Of a stretch of DNA of 64,000 nt, positions 1 to 10,273 are shown one piece after another; position 1 is the first letter of the stretch; each line of letters begins with the position of its first letter. This stretch comes from Brevibacillus sedimenti (GTDB taxonomy: Bacteria > Bacillota > Bacilli > Brevibacillales > Brevibacillaceae): positions 583,501 through 647,500 of the forward strand of contig NZ_CP064048.1 of the NCBI RefSeq assembly GCF_020923495.1, in the 5' to 3' direction. The notes below the pieces were generated by a model. That model saw only the letters and a list, made by a program, of their open reading frames with translations, was not told the origin of the DNA and made no database searches. The position numbers were made by a program, and so were the translations under genes.

Positions 1-518
1 TCCTGGCCGTCAAGGATCAGGTCGGCCAACGCCTGAAACTCTGCATCTCGTTCGTACCACTCCTCCATCTGCTCGTCCAGCACGTCCTGGCGCAGCAGTT
101 CGGCTTCCATCTGGTCGGCAATGCGAAAATCCGGGTCCAGTTCCACCAGGTAGTAATACTGGCGCAGGAGCGACAGACAGAAGGAGTGAAGCGTGGTGAT
201 CGTCGCCCGCTGCAGCAGCGCCAACTGCCGCCGCAGATGGGCGGAGTGGGGCTGTGTCTTCAGCGCCTTGCGCAGGGCATCGCCGATGCGGTGCCGCATC
301 TCTGCGGCGGCCGCATTGGTAAAGGTGACCACCAGCAGTTGGTCCACCCCGACCGGATCGCTTTCATCCATGATTCGCCGGATGATCCGTTCCACCAGGA
401 CCGACGTCTTCCCGGAACCGGCTGCCGCCGCCACCAGCAGGTTGCGGCCGCGCCGCGTAATCGCCCGCCACTGCTCTTCCGTCCACTGCTCAGGCTTGGC
501 CACTTGCTGCTGTGACAT
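1..518 (-). CDS. addA: AddA helicase-nuclease subunit, N-terminal part only
   Basis: This is the 5' end of addA; the gene runs off the left edge after about 172 codons. AddA is the UvrD-like 3'-5' helicase and nuclease subunit of AddAB, which processes double-strand DNA ends for RecA loading. The visible part begins [17 protein letters not shown] and has a superfamily I Walker A ([10 protein letters not shown]) near residue 35, followed by [16 protein letters not shown], the usual helicase motif Ia region. The start is an ATG at 518 preceded by AAAGGAGG at a good distance. It overlaps the 3' end of addB by 29 nt, so the two are probably translationally coupled. The nuclease domain cannot be seen. 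Confidence 0.95.
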   Translation of the reverse strand, partial: MSQQQVAKPEQWTEEQWRAITRRGRNLLVAAAAGSGKTSVLVERIIRRIMDESDPVGVDQLLVVTFTNAAAAEMRHRIGDALRKALKTQPHSAHLRRQLALLQRATITTLHSFCLSLLRQYYYLVELDPDFRIADQMEAELLRQDVLDEQMEEWYERDAEFQALADLILDGQ

Positions 519-3500
519 CGTCGTTTCCTCCTTTACCCGTTTGCTGTGGGCCGGCCAGCATGCTCCACACCTGTTTGTTGTTCCATTTGGGGAGTTGGCG
601 CATTTCCCCGGCGGATTCCGCGTCAAACTGGCAGACCGGTTTGTACGCGCAAAACTGGCAGGCGGACACGGTCCCCTGTACATACGGGGCGATCTGGATC
701 TCGCCGTCGATCATGCGCTGCCCAATCGCTTCCACCGTCTCCCGCACGTACTGCTGCAGCGCCTGGAACTGCTCCGGCGTGGCAACGGATGAACGCGCCG
801 AGAGGGTGCCGTCCTTTTTCAGTTCAAACGGCAGCAGTTCCGACGGCCCCTGCTCCACGTAAGCATCCATCATCCGTGCAAGTTCCGGGTCGGCCAGCAT
901 CAGCCCCTTCATGCGCAGCTTTTTTGCCCGCTCCCGGGCAGCCTCGTCGGGCGTCAGCAGCCGCTTGGCAGTGACGAACGGATCAGCCACCTGGTAGTAA
1001 AAGACCCCCGCCGGTTCCGCCTTTTTCCCCAGCCAGGCCTCCGCGTTGGACACCACGACGTCCAGGTAGACCAGCAGCTGCAGATTGAGCCCGTTCCACA
1101 CGTCGGAGAGCTGGAGCTGCTTGGGGCCGGACTTGTAGTCGATCACGCGCAGATACGGCACTTCGTCATCCAGTGACTGGTCCACGCGGTCGATGCGTCC
1201 GACGAGCAGCATTTCCGCCCCGTTTGCCAGCTTCAGCGCCAGTCCCGGCAGGTCACCGCCCGGCCCGAACGCCACCTCCAGTCCCACCGGAGCAAACCGG
1301 CTGCGCTTGGCGTGTTCTCCCAGCACGTAGATCGCCCGGCCCACGGCACGCTTCAGTTTGCCGGAGAGGAAGCGGTACCGCGCCGTCCGGGTCAGGATGC
1401 TGCTCCGCGTCGCCGGCACCAGCTCGTCCACCACCGCGCTGGCGAGTTGCATGCTGTCGGCCTCAGTCAGCCGTCCCCACTCCAGGTGTTCTTCGTTCAT
1501 CTTTTCTACGGCCCGCTTCAGCGAGGCGTGGAACAACTCACCCACGTCAAACCGCTCCAGCTTGTACAGCCGCCGCTCGCCCAAGCGCAGGCCGTGCGAG
1601 GAAAAGTGGGAAAACGGACAGGACTGGAAGCGCTCCAGGCGGGAGACGCTCATTCTCAGCCGCTCGCCGTACAGCGCCCGGCTGGTCTTACCGTCGAGCG
1701 GCGCCGCCCGGTTGGTGTAACGCAGGCCGGAAAGCAGCCAGCCTTCCCGTTTTGCATCGGGCGAGCAGCGGATAAACCAGTCGTATACTTCCCACCAAAA
1801 GACAGGCAGGGCGCTGCTCTTTTTCATACCCCGCAAAAGCGTCAGCAGATGGCGAAACAGGCGGCGCGGGTTGCCGAGCAAAAAGGCGTCCGCCTCCGCC
1901 TCCCCGGTCGGCTCGTTGTGGAAAAAGCGGTGAGGCGCCTCGGGAAGCACCTCTTTCACGCGCGAAAAGACAGATGACGGCAGCAGCGCCTTGCCCTCCT
2001 CGTCAGCCAGGGCGCAGCTCAGCGCCAGACGCAGGGAGGGGCGCGTCATCGCCTGATACAGCAGGAACGGTTCGGCCATCAGCCGCTGTCTTGCGCTTGG
2101 CGCCAATTCCACCCCCAGCTCGGCCAGCCGCTCCCGCTCCGCCTCGTCCAGGATGCCTTCTTCCTTCGGCTTGAGCGGGATCACGCCCTCGTTGACGCCG
2201 AGCAGAAACAGCGCCTTGACGTCCGGCTGGCGGGATCGCTCCATCGACCCGACCAGCACCTGATCCAGCGCAGGCGGCACCAGCCCCAGTTCAATGCTTT
2301 CCAGGCCGCTGTCGAGGACGCGGGCGTACATGGCGATCTCCATCTGCTCGTCGCCCATCACCTCCACCACCTGGTCCAGCAGGTTCATCAGGCCGTTCCA
2401 GACCTGGCCGTGCACCTGGGCTTCCTCCAGATCACCAGCCTCTTCCGCCGTCCGCTGCCAACTCTCCAGCTTCTCTGGAACGTCCAACGCGGTGAGAAAG
2501 CGATACAGGGCAGCCGTCATCTCCCGCACGTTCTCCTTTTCCGCCCGCTTCAGCTCCGCCTCAAACCGCAGCAGCGGTGCAGCGTAACGGCGCCGCAGGC
2601 CGTCTGCCTCGGCGTCTTCGTCCGCCCCCGCCGGTCCGCCGAAGCGCCAGGGGGCCTCCTGTGCCCAGTGGGAGCCGTATACACCGTGCGCCAACACGTA
2701 ATTTTCCAATGCGTCAATCTGGCGCCGCACTGCTTCTTCTGCGTCCGTCCCTGCTTTTTCTGCATCCGTCCCTGCTTCTGCGCCTGCCCCTTCTTCCGCT
2801 TGCGGCTCCGGACTGATCAGGTCGGTCTTGAAACAGCGAAATACCGCCTCGTACCGCCACTTCCCGGCGATTACCTCCAAGGCGGAGCGGACCAGTTCCA
2901 CCAGCGGGTGGTGCATCACAGTCCGCTTCTTGTCCAGGAAAAAGGGGATGCCGTAATCGGTAAAGACGGTGGCCACCTCATCGGCATACGTCCCGATCTC
3001 CCGGAGCAGGATGGCCATGTCCCGCCAACGATATCCTTCGTCCCGAGCCAGCGCGAGGATTTGCAGTGCCACCGCCTCCACTTCGGCACGCCGGTTGGCG
3101 GCAGAGAGCAGCACCACTTCGTCCGCACGGGCAGGGGCGGGCGGCGCTTCCGGATCGCCCCATTCAAAGTAGCGGGCTTCAAGCTGCTTGAGCCACGGAC
3201 TGTGAGCAAAGCGGACAGGTTCCGTCAACAGGACGGGCTGCTCCACGGCGACACCCGCTTCTCGCGCCATCGTCTCCAGCGCCCGGTACGTCCGCAGCGT
3301 GGGATGAAACAGGCCCAGTTCATCCAGGGACGCATCCCGCTCGGCCGGATCGAGACAGAGAGCGATCGTCACCCGCTTGGCATGGATCATCATCTGTTCG
3401 ATCAGCCGCAGCTCCTGATTGGTAAACCCGCTGAAGCCGTCAAAATACACCTCCGCTTGGCGGATGTAGGCCGATTCGCTCACCTTTGCCGCCACGCGGT

Positions 3501-4038
3501 TGAGAATGTCGTCGGCATCGCAGTACCCTTCAGCCAGGTAGGCTTCGTACGCACCCATGATCAGGCGCAGGTCATGTATCTTCTGGTTGAGTGTAGCGCT
3601 CCCCCACTCCAGATTTTCCGTATGTTCAAAGGTTACCCCGTACGACTTGCACTCGCTGATCAGCCGTCCCAACTGCGCCGCAAAACCGGGCTGCAGGGCG
3701 GAACGGCCAAACACCTGCAGCTGATCCTTGTACCGTTCCAGCATCAGGCGCAGCACCATGTGCTTGCCCAGGTCGTCCACCTGCATCAGCGTCAAATCGC
3801 CCAGTTCCTGCTGCAGGCGGTGGGCCAACCGGCCAAAGCTGAGAACCTGCGTGCCAATCACGCCGCCCAGCCCGGACAGGGTGGCCAGTGTCTGCTCCGC
3901 CTGAAAACTGGCCTGCTCAGGCACCAGCAAGATGATCGGCGAGCCCAGCGGATCATCCTGCAAACGCCGGCTGATCCGCTCCAGAATCGTCCGCGTCTTT
4001 CCGGTTCCCGCCCGGCCCAGGACAAATTGGACCGCCAT
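490..4038 (-). CDS. addB: AddB helicase-nuclease subunit
   Basis: AddB (1182 aa) is the second subunit of the AddAB end-resection complex. The N-terminus has Walker A GRAGTGKT at residues 8-15. The C-terminal nuclease carries the four-cysteine 4Fe-4S staple of the family: one Cys near residue 807 in [10 protein letters not shown] and a C-x2-C-x5-C group at about 1127, 1130 and 1136. The nuclease core G-[RI]-DRVD and YKSG motifs are also readable ([20 protein letters not shown]). The length is normal for the family. It follows sbcC by 101 bp and overlaps addA. In Bacillus subtilis the order is addB-addA-sbcD-sbcC, so the two pairs are swapped here. Confidence 0.97.
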   Translation of the reverse strand: MAVQFVLGRAGTGKTRTILERISRRLQDDPLGSPIILLVPEQASFQAEQTLATLSGLGGVIGTQVLSFGRLAHRLQQELGDLTLMQVDDLGKHMVLRLMLERYKDQLQVFGRSALQPGFAAQLGRLISECKSYGVTFEHTENLEWGSATLNQKIHDLRLIMGAYEAYLAEGYCDADDILNRVAAKVSESAYIRQAEVYFDGFSGFTNQELRLIEQMMIHAKRVTIALCLDPAERDASLDELGLFHPTLRTYRALETMAREAGVAVEQPVLLTEPVRFAHSPWLKQLEARYFEWGDPEAPPAPARADEVVLLSAANRRAEVEAVALQILALARDEGYRWRDMAILLREIGTYADEVATVFTDYGIPFFLDKKRTVMHHPLVELVRSALEVIAGKWRYEAVFRCFKTDLISPEPQAEEGAGAEAGTDAEKAGTDAEEAVRRQIDALENYVLAHGVYGSHWAQEAPWRFGGPAGADEDAEADGLRRRYAAPLLRFEAELKRAEKENVREMTAALYRFLTALDVPEKLESWQRTAEEAGDLEEAQVHGQVWNGLMNLLDQVVEVMGDEQMEIAMYARVLDSGLESIELGLVPPALDQVLVGSMERSRQPDVKALFLLGVNEGVIPLKPKEEGILDEAERERLAELGVELAPSARQRLMAEPFLLYQAMTRPSLRLALSCALADEEGKALLPSSVFSRVKEVLPEAPHRFFHNEPTGEAEADAFLLGNPRRLFRHLLTLLRGMKKSSALPVFWWEVYDWFIRCSPDAKREGWLLSGLRYTNRAAPLDGKTSRALYGERLRMSVSRLERFQSCPFSHFSSHGLRLGERRLYKLERFDVGELFHASLKRAVEKMNEEHLEWGRLTEADSMQLASAVVDELVPATRSSILTRTARYRFLSGKLKRAVGRAIYVLGEHAKRSRFAPVGLEVAFGPGGDLPGLALKLANGAEMLLVGRIDRVDQSLDDEVPYLRVIDYKSGPKQLQLSDVWNGLNLQLLVYLDVVVSNAEAWLGKKAEPAGVFYYQVADPFVTAKRLLTPDEAARERAKKLRMKGLMLADPELARMMDAYVEQGPSELLPFELKKDGTLSARSSVATPEQFQALQQYVRETVEAIGQRMIDGEIQIAPYVQGTVSACQFCAYKPVCQFDAESAGEMRQLPKWNNKQVWSMLAGPQQTGKGGNDDVTAASGQA

Positions 4039-4139
4039 CCGTTTCCCTCCTCTTCGCTATTCCTCGCAGCGAGCCAGGGGCGCCATACATGCCTGCCCAC
4101 CTGGCTCCCACGGCTGCACCGTTACATGTGCCGCCGCGT

Positions 4140-7100
4140 TTATTCCACTTCCATGCTGATTTTGCTGCCTTCACCCAGCGGTTCAGCCGGCGTCACGATC
4201 AAACGGCGCGGCACGCGCACGCGAATCTCCGGCACGTGGCTGATCACGCCGATGGTAAAGTCGTCCATGCGCAGGCGTTCCAGCGCGTCCATCACCACTT
4301 CCAGCAGCTCGGGGTCCAGCGTCCCGAACCCTTCGTCCAGGAAAAAGAACTCCAGGCGGCCGCCGCGCATCTGGATTTCCATCGAAAGCGCCAGCGCCAG
4401 CGCGAGCGACGTCAGGAACGTCTCCCCGCCCGACAGTGTACTGACGGGACGCCGCAGGCCTCCGGCTCCTTCGTCGCGCAGCACGAATTCGCCTTCGTCG
4501 CCGATCTCCAGCGCGTAGCGGTTCTTGGTCATCCGCTTCAGGTGATGGGAGGCGTCGCGGGCAATCGAGGCCAGCTTCTCTTCCGCGATAAACTGGACAA
4601 ACGCTTTTCCTTCCAACAGCTTTTTCAATTCCTCCAGCCTGCTCAGCTCGTCCGTCTCCGCCTCCAGCAGCTTTTGCAGTTCCTGCCACTTGCCGTGGTT
4701 CTCCTCGATGGAGGCATACGCCTGCCGGGCGACCGCCACCTGTTCTTTGGCTGTGTGATACGCCTGTTCCCACTCGTCCCAGGCCTGCTTTGCCGCCTGC
4801 CAGTCCTCGCTGCTGACCGTACGGCCGTCCAGCGCCTGCACGAGCCGCTCTTCGTCGTAGCGGAGACGGGCCCATTCGCTTTCAAAGGCGGCAAGCCGCT
4901 CCTGGTACTGGGGCAGCAGTTCCTTTTCCCCGTACAGTTCCCTGACGCGTTCGGCCGTGCCGATGCCGCTCTCCATGAGCGCGCGCTGCAGTTCTTCCGC
5001 AGCCTCTGCCCGCTGCCGGGTAAGCACGGCGTACATCTCCGAATGCTTGACCAGATCGCTCTGCACCCGCTCCCTCGCCTCTGCAGTCTGTCTGCGCCGC
5101 TCTTCCGCCGCCGTGAGCGCCTCGCGCAGCGCCGACAGGGACCGCTCTATGAGAGTGAGCCGCTCGCTGGCCGGCGTGCCGCCGGTTCGCTCCTGCCACT
5201 GGGCCTGTTTTTGCTCCCACAGCCGGTTTCGGTCGTCATGCCGTTCACGCAGGGTAGCTTCCCGGGCCAGCAGTTCCGCGCGTGCCGATGCAGCCGCTTC
5301 CCGGCGGCTGCGCAGTTGCTGCATCTGCGCTTCCTGTTCGGAGCGAATCTGCTGCAGCCGGTTCGTTTCCCGGTCTTTTCGGCCAATCTCCGCAAACTGC
5401 CGCTCGATCTCCTCCACCGGCAGGTCGCCCCGCTTCGCATCGAGCGCTTCTCTTGCCTGGGCGACCCGGAAATCGGCCGCTTGCATGCGCTCCCGCATCT
5501 CCGCCTGCTTGCGGTGAAGCTGCTCCGTCAGCACGGTGATCCGTTCGTAGCGGCGGCGCTCTTCCGCCTCCTGTTCACGCAGCGCATCCGCCTGCTGCTG
5601 CAGCCGTTCCCGCTCGGCTGCAAGCTGTTCCCGGCGAGCGGCCTGCTCCCGCAGCGCGGCGTCTTCCCGCTGATAGGCTTCCAGCAGTTCCTCGATGCTG
5701 CCCGCTTTCCACTTGTCGCCGTAGCTTGCGCACTCCTGCCGGACGGCAGTGATTCGCTGTTCCAGCGCTTCCCGCTCTTCCCGCAGCACGTCCTGGCGCT
5801 GTTTCACGGCACTGTGCTCTGCCTTGGCCGCCTGCAGCGCTTCATAGGCGGTCCTGAGCTGCCGCTCCGCTTCCCGGAGCGCCTCCTCCACAGCTTTTGC
5901 CCGCTCGCGCAGTTCACGGCCCTCCTGTTCGCCGTTTGCGCTGTCGGCACTGCCGGACACCGCCCGGGGATGGTGCGCCGAACCGCAGACCGGACAGGGT
6001 TCGCCCTCCGCCAAACGCTCGCGGAGCAGGCGAGCCATGTTTGCTTCCTGCCACTGCTCCCATTCCTCGCGAAGCCGGTCACGCTCCGTCTGCAGTTGGG
6101 CGAGACGCACGTCCTCCTTCTGCCACGCCGCCTCCAGATTACGACAACGGGCTTCAGCTTGTTCGCCTTCCCGCACAGCGGCCTGCCACTTCTCCTGCCA
6201 GCCGGCCAGCTGCTGAAGCAGGTCCCGCCATTGGCGTCCCAGCTGCTTGATCTGCCCCAGCGTATCGCGGGCATGCTCCCATTCCGCGTCCGACATCAGC
6301 GGCTGTGCGTGTTGCACGTCCAGCTGTTTGCGCACCTCAGCCAGCCGAGCCGCGCTTGCTTCCCAGCTGGCGCGCAGTCTCTCTGCCTCGGCAGCTGCCT
6401 CCTGCTGCTCCCGTTCCACGCTGGAAAGCTCGGCCTCCAGCTCGCGACGCGCGTTGATCTCCCGTTCCCAGTGCTGTTTGGCCTCCCGCGCTGCCGTCAA
6501 GCGATCGCGCCACTCCGGCGTCACGACAGCCGCAGCCAGCTGTTCGGTCAGCTGCTGCCACTCGCGTTCTCCGTCTTCAAGTGCCGCTTCCACCTCGGCC
6601 AACTGTCGTGTTGTCCCGGCCAACTGCTCGCTTACCGCCCGCTGCTCCCGCTCCAGAACGGTTAACTCGTCTCGCAGCGCCGCCAGCTCTGTCTCCCACT
6701 CCGCGGCCTGAATCAGCCTGCTTTTTTGTTCGATCAAGAGCGGCTCTTCCTGCATGAGCGCGCTCTGGCAGCGCTGGTACTCGCTCTCGGCTGCTTCGTG
6801 TGCCTGCCGGGCAGTTTCTTGTTCGCGGCGGCTCTGCTCCAGCTTCTGCGCCGCTTCTGTCCACTCTGCCTCCAGCCGCTCCCACTGCTGCACCAGCGGC
6901 CAGAGGCGCACGCTGGCCTCCCATTCGGCGATCCGGGCCTTCCACTCATCCGCTTCCGTCTGCCGGGCCATCAGCGTGTCCAGCCGTTGCCGCACGCGCT
7001 CAAGCTCCTGCTGCCACTGGTAGAGCTGTTCCATTTCCTTTATTTTCTCAGCCAGCTCCTGCTTTTGTTCCGCGTAGACCTGCTCCTGTCGGGCCGCTTC

Positions 7101-7790
7101 CTCCAGCGCTTCCCGGGCCGCTTGCAGCGCTGTCGGGCCGGCATCGCCCAAGGACGCCGCCTCCAACTGCAGCTCGTGCAGCCTTGCCCGCGTCTTCTCC
7201 AGCGCGGCGCGCACACGTTCATTCAGCTTTTCTCCGTAGATATGTAAATGAAACATCCGCTGCAGCATCTCGTTTCGCTCGCTGCCCTTCAACGTCAAAA
7301 AGCGGGAAAACTGCCCCTGCGGCAGCACCACGGCGCGGGTAAAGTCCTGCAGCGTCAGGCCGATCAATTCCTCGACGGCCGCTGTGGCCTCCTTCGCTCT
7401 GGACTCCAGCACCACGTCCTGTTCGTCCGGCGTTTGACCGCATTGGATAAGCCGCACCTCCGGGGGACGACGTTTGCCCTTCTTGTCCAGGCCAAATTCC
7501 CGCTCGATCGTGTACCGCCGCCGTTCGCCCGCTTTGCCCAGTTCAAAGGTAAACGAGACGAACACCCGCTGCTCCAGTTGGTTCAGCACATCCTTGGGAT
7601 GGCTGCCCCCTCCCTGCCGGACGACCTGTCCGTACAGGGCCAGCGTGATGGCATCGAGAATCGTCGATTTGCCGCTCCCGGTCGGGCCGAAGATCCCGAA
7701 CAATCCGGCCTCGCAGAGCGTCTCAAAATCCACTTCCTGCATCTCCCGATAGCTGTGCAGGCCGGCCAGCTTCAAGCGTATCGGCTTCAT
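4140..7790 (-). CDS. sbcC: SbcC nuclease ATPase subunit (Rad50-like)
   Basis: SbcC (1216 aa) is the SMC-like ATPase of the SbcCD nuclease, which opens hairpins and protein-blocked DNA ends. The N-terminal Walker A is GPTGSGKST (residues 35-43). Long heptad-rich coiled coils flank a central zinc hook, CPVC, with cysteines at 599 and 602. The C-terminal lobe has the ABC signature LSGGE near residue 1120 and a Walker B FFFLDEGFGTLD near 1147. It starts with an ATG whose first bases overlap the sbcD stop (ATGA), so it is translated directly after sbcD. Its high Glu/Gln/Arg content is typical of the coils and produces large antisense open frames that are not genes. Confidence 0.97.
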   Translation of the reverse strand: MKPIRLKLAGLHSYREMQEVDFETLCEAGLFGIFGPTGSGKSTILDAITLALYGQVVRQGGGSHPKDVLNQLEQRVFVSFTFELGKAGERRRYTIEREFGLDKKGKRRPPEVRLIQCGQTPDEQDVVLESRAKEATAAVEELIGLTLQDFTRAVVLPQGQFSRFLTLKGSERNEMLQRMFHLHIYGEKLNERVRAALEKTRARLHELQLEAASLGDAGPTALQAAREALEEAARQEQVYAEQKQELAEKIKEMEQLYQWQQELERVRQRLDTLMARQTEADEWKARIAEWEASVRLWPLVQQWERLEAEWTEAAQKLEQSRREQETARQAHEAAESEYQRCQSALMQEEPLLIEQKSRLIQAAEWETELAALRDELTVLEREQRAVSEQLAGTTRQLAEVEAALEDGEREWQQLTEQLAAAVVTPEWRDRLTAAREAKQHWEREINARRELEAELSSVEREQQEAAAEAERLRASWEASAARLAEVRKQLDVQHAQPLMSDAEWEHARDTLGQIKQLGRQWRDLLQQLAGWQEKWQAAVREGEQAEARCRNLEAAWQKEDVRLAQLQTERDRLREEWEQWQEANMARLLRERLAEGEPCPVCGSAHHPRAVSGSADSANGEQEGRELRERAKAVEEALREAERQLRTAYEALQAAKAEHSAVKQRQDVLREEREALEQRITAVRQECASYGDKWKAGSIEELLEAYQREDAALREQAARREQLAAERERLQQQADALREQEAEERRRYERITVLTEQLHRKQAEMRERMQAADFRVAQAREALDAKRGDLPVEEIERQFAEIGRKDRETNRLQQIRSEQEAQMQQLRSRREAAASARAELLAREATLRERHDDRNRLWEQKQAQWQERTGGTPASERLTLIERSLSALREALTAAEERRRQTAEARERVQSDLVKHSEMYAVLTRQRAEAAEELQRALMESGIGTAERVRELYGEKELLPQYQERLAAFESEWARLRYDEERLVQALDGRTVSSEDWQAAKQAWDEWEQAYHTAKEQVAVARQAYASIEENHGKWQELQKLLEAETDELSRLEELKKLLEGKAFVQFIAEEKLASIARDASHHLKRMTKNRYALEIGDEGEFVLRDEGAGGLRRPVSTLSGGETFLTSLALALALSMEIQMRGGRLEFFFLDEGFGTLDPELLEVVMDALERLRMDDFTIGVISHVPEIRVRVPRRLIVTPAEPLGEGSKISMEVE

Positions 7791-9033
7791 CCCGTCTCCT
7801 CCTCCCTGGATTCTTCCGTCAGCAGGCGGAGAAAGAGTTCGACCAGCCGCTCGTCAGGCTGCGCGCCCCGCCTGCGCTCGAAAAAGCGGCGAAAAAGCTG
7901 GTCAGGCTGCAATTCCGCCAGCTCGGTCCGCGTTTCTTCCTGCGCTTGTTCCCGCTCGCTCTGCACCACCACGCGCCGAATGCTGACAAAATCGTCGCTC
8001 AGTTTGCGCAGCCGCTGAAATTCGGCGGGATCGATCACTTCTGACACGTGCAGTTCCAGATCGATCCATGCGCCCGCGTCTCGTCCTTCTTCCAGCCAGC
8101 GTTCCACCTGGGCGATGCCCTCCGTCGCCTTCCAGCGGGCGAGCGGCTTGCCGCTTTGCAGGTAGACGATCTCTTCCCGCACTTCTCCGCCTGGAACGAT
8201 CTCCACCAGTACGACAGCCTTGCTTTGGCCGGCTTCGGAAAAACTGTACGCCAGCGGCGAACCGCTGTAGCGGATCAGGGGGCGCTCCCCCAGTTTTTGC
8301 AGGCGGTGCAGGTGGCCAAGCGCCACGTAATGGGCCTGCGGCGGGAAGGCATCCGGTGAAACGGTCAGCGCCCCGCCGATCTGAATCGGCCGCTCCGATT
8401 CGGTTTCCTTGCCGCCCATGACAAAGAGATGGCTCATCACCAGATTGACGGTATCCTCGCGAAACCGGCCGGCCAACTCGGCAAACAGCGTCTGAATCCG
8501 CTCGGAAAAGGCGAGCTGCATCTGCTCCGGCGTGAACGTCTCGCTCACCAGCTCTTTCAGCCGCGATTCCGACGGATACGGCAAAGCCAACACGACCGCG
8601 TGATGGTCGACATCCGGCACAGCCAGCTCCAGCCACGACGGCCCTCCGTCCACGACGCGCACGCGCTGTGGCGATGCCTCCGGCCCGGACAAAAGCGGCG
8701 CTTCCTTGGGCAGGCCGAGCAGGACGATCCCGTGCTTGGAGGCGAGCGGTGCGGCCGCGCGTACACGCTCCGGCTGGTCATGGTTCCCGGCAATGACGAT
8801 CACGCCGCGCCTTCCCCCGCGGACAACCGCTCCAGCGCTTCGTAAAACAGCTCTTCCGCCCAGGCCGGCGGATTGACCGAATCGTACACGTCTCCGGCGA
8901 CCAGCACCAGGTGGACTTCCCGCTCGTCCGCGATCCGGCACAGCTCGTCCACAAACGCAGCCTGCTCCGCGCGTCGGTCGCGTCCTTCCAACTGCCGCCC
9001 AAAATGCCAGTCGGCCGTATGTAAAATGCGCAT
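7787..9033 (-). pseudogene. sbcD: SbcD exonuclease subunit, apparent 1-nt frameshift
   Basis: SbcD is the calcineurin-like Mre11-type nuclease that works with SbcC. The first 77 codons (9033 down to about 8803) read MRILHTADWHFGRQLEGRD and LVAGDVYDSVNPP, the metal-binding phosphoesterase motifs I and II, then hit a TGA. The rest, beginning VIVIAGNHDQPERV (motif III), continues in another frame to the stop at 7787. The switch lies at a run of five C (G on the coding strand) at 8814-8818; one more base would give a normal protein of 415 aa. It is either a real inactivating mutation or, perhaps more likely, a sequencing error in a homopolymer. GGGAAAGGGTG precedes the ATG. It overlaps sbcC by 4 nt. 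Confidence 0.85.
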
Positions 9034-9067
9034 GCTTTCACCCTTTCCCGATCATGTGTTTGCTTTT

Positions 9068-9098
9068 ATTGTAACAAAAGCAAAGCAGGACGCGGCAA
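9068..9098 (-). promoter_or_regulatory. Possible sigma-A promoter of the sbcDC-addBA operon
   Basis: On the minus strand a good -10 TACAAT (9068-9073) lies 35 nt before the sbcD start. The only -35-like element, TTGCCG (9093-9098), is 19 nt upstream, which is long. I saw no LexA-like box nearby. Confidence 0.3.
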
Positions 9099-9195
9099 GA
9101 AAAAGCTGCTGTGACTGTTTGCCAGGCATCTCCGTCCGCCGGTTCCTGCGGTAAGGAGGGATTTTTCCGACCAGAGCGGAAATCATCGCCTCACA

Positions 9196-9240
9196 AGCAA
9201 AAAGCCGCACACTCGGCATACGGCCGAATGGCGGCTTCGC
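9196..9240 (-). terminator. Rho-independent terminator after ctaA
   Basis: On the minus strand AAGCCGC (9231-9237) pairs with GCGGCTT (9202-9208). An inner TCGGC/GCCGA stem is present and the hairpin is followed by TTTTTGCTT. It begins 17 nt after the ctaA stop. Confidence 0.7.
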
Positions 9241-9253
9241 TCGTTTTCACTTG

Positions 9254-10168
9254 TCAGTGACGAACAGTGGACTTGTGCGGCTGTTTGAGCGACTGCACGC
9301 ACATGTAACTGATGACGCCAAACAGACAGGTAATGACCAGCGAGTGGAACAAGGTCGCGTACAAATGCAGTTGGAACAGCACGACCAACCCGCCGCTCAG
9401 GATCTGCAGCGCCGTCAGCACGAAGGCCAGGATGCTCGCCACGTACAGGTCGTGCCGCTTCTCCTTGAAATGGCGAACGGCGTAGATCATGGCGCCCAGG
9501 ACCAGCAGGAACAGCACGGCAGCAGCCGCCCGGTGTGCGAAGTGAATGCCGGTCTGACCCACCAAGTCGGGAATCAGCCTGCCCTGGCAGAGAGGCCAGT
9601 CACTGCATCCCATGCTGGAACCCGTATGGCGAACATAGGCGCCCAGATAAACGACGCCATAGGCGTACGCGGTCACACCCCAGATGTAATTGCGAAATCC
9701 CTTGGAGACGGGCATCTGCACCCATTTTTCCCGCTTGTCCCGCTGCAGCACAAACAGGCTTAACAAAAAGACACCGGTGAAGGCCAGCAGGGAGAATCCA
9801 AAATGCAGCGCGAGCACCCCGGACGACTGCGGCCAGATCACCGCGGATGCGCCCAATATGGACTCCAGGACGATAAAGAACACGCCAAAAATGGCCAGGT
9901 TGCGCACTTCCCGGTTGCCCCGGTAGTGACGCCATGCCATCACGGAAAACACCCCGACCACGATGCCGGCAATCCCTGTGACAAACCGGTGCATGTATTC
10001 AATCAACGATTCCAACGTGTATTCCGGGACCCATTTGCCGTTGCAGAGCGGCCAGTCGTTCCCGCATCCCAAACCCGATTCGGTCTTTGTTACCAGCGAG
10101 CCGCCAATCATCACGCCCAACATGACGAGCGTGGCAACGACAGCCAGCGTTTTCAGCCATTTTTCCAT
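9254..10168 (-). CDS. ctaA: Heme A synthase CtaA
   Basis: CtaA (304 aa) oxidises the C8 methyl of heme O to a formyl group, making heme A for the aa3-type oxidase encoded upstream. It is an eight-helix membrane protein. The conserved cysteine pair sits at residues 35 and 42 (GCGNDWPLC), the same numbering as in the Bacillus protein. The duplicated half has SMGCSDWPLCQG, and heme-ligand histidines occur in HRFVTGIAG and FAHRAAAAV. In B. subtilis ctaA faces away from ctaB; here it lies downstream of ctaB on the same strand, separated by a terminator. The ATG at 10168 has only a weak AGGTG ribosome site. Confidence 0.96.
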   Translation of the reverse strand: MEKWLKTLAVVATLVMLGVMIGGSLVTKTESGLGCGNDWPLCNGKWVPEYTLESLIEYMHRFVTGIAGIVVGVFSVMAWRHYRGNREVRNLAIFGVFFIVLESILGASAVIWPQSSGVLALHFGFSLLAFTGVFLLSLFVLQRDKREKWVQMPVSKGFRNYIWGVTAYAYGVVYLGAYVRHTGSSMGCSDWPLCQGRLIPDLVGQTGIHFAHRAAAAVLFLLVLGAMIYAVRHFKEKRHDLYVASILAFVLTALQILSGGLVVLFQLHLYATLFHSLVITCLFGVISYMCVQSLKQPHKSTVRH

Positions 10169-10213
10169 CTGTGAACACCTAGCTCGAATAAATTATTGTT
10201 GTCCCTCTTTACA

Positions 10214-10248
10214 ATAGTAAAACATCCCCCGCCATGCAAGGGATGTTC
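10214..10248 (-). terminator. Rho-independent terminator between ctaB and ctaA
   Basis: On the minus strand AACATCCC (10240-10247) pairs perfectly with GGGATGTT (10221-10228) around an 11-nt loop and is followed by TTTTACTATT. It implies that ctaA has its own promoter or depends on read-through. I could not find a convincing -35/-10 pair in the remaining 45 bp before ctaA. Confidence 0.7.
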
Positions 10249-10273
10249 CGTTGCCATTTGTGAGCGTTAAGTG

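Noticed and set aside
2410..6665. Very long plus-strand open frames opposite addB and sbcC (702 and 858 codons)
   Set aside because: They are antisense shadows of GC-rich, Glu/Gln-rich coding sequence; they have no ribosome sites or recognisable motifs, and the minus strand encodes well-known proteins.
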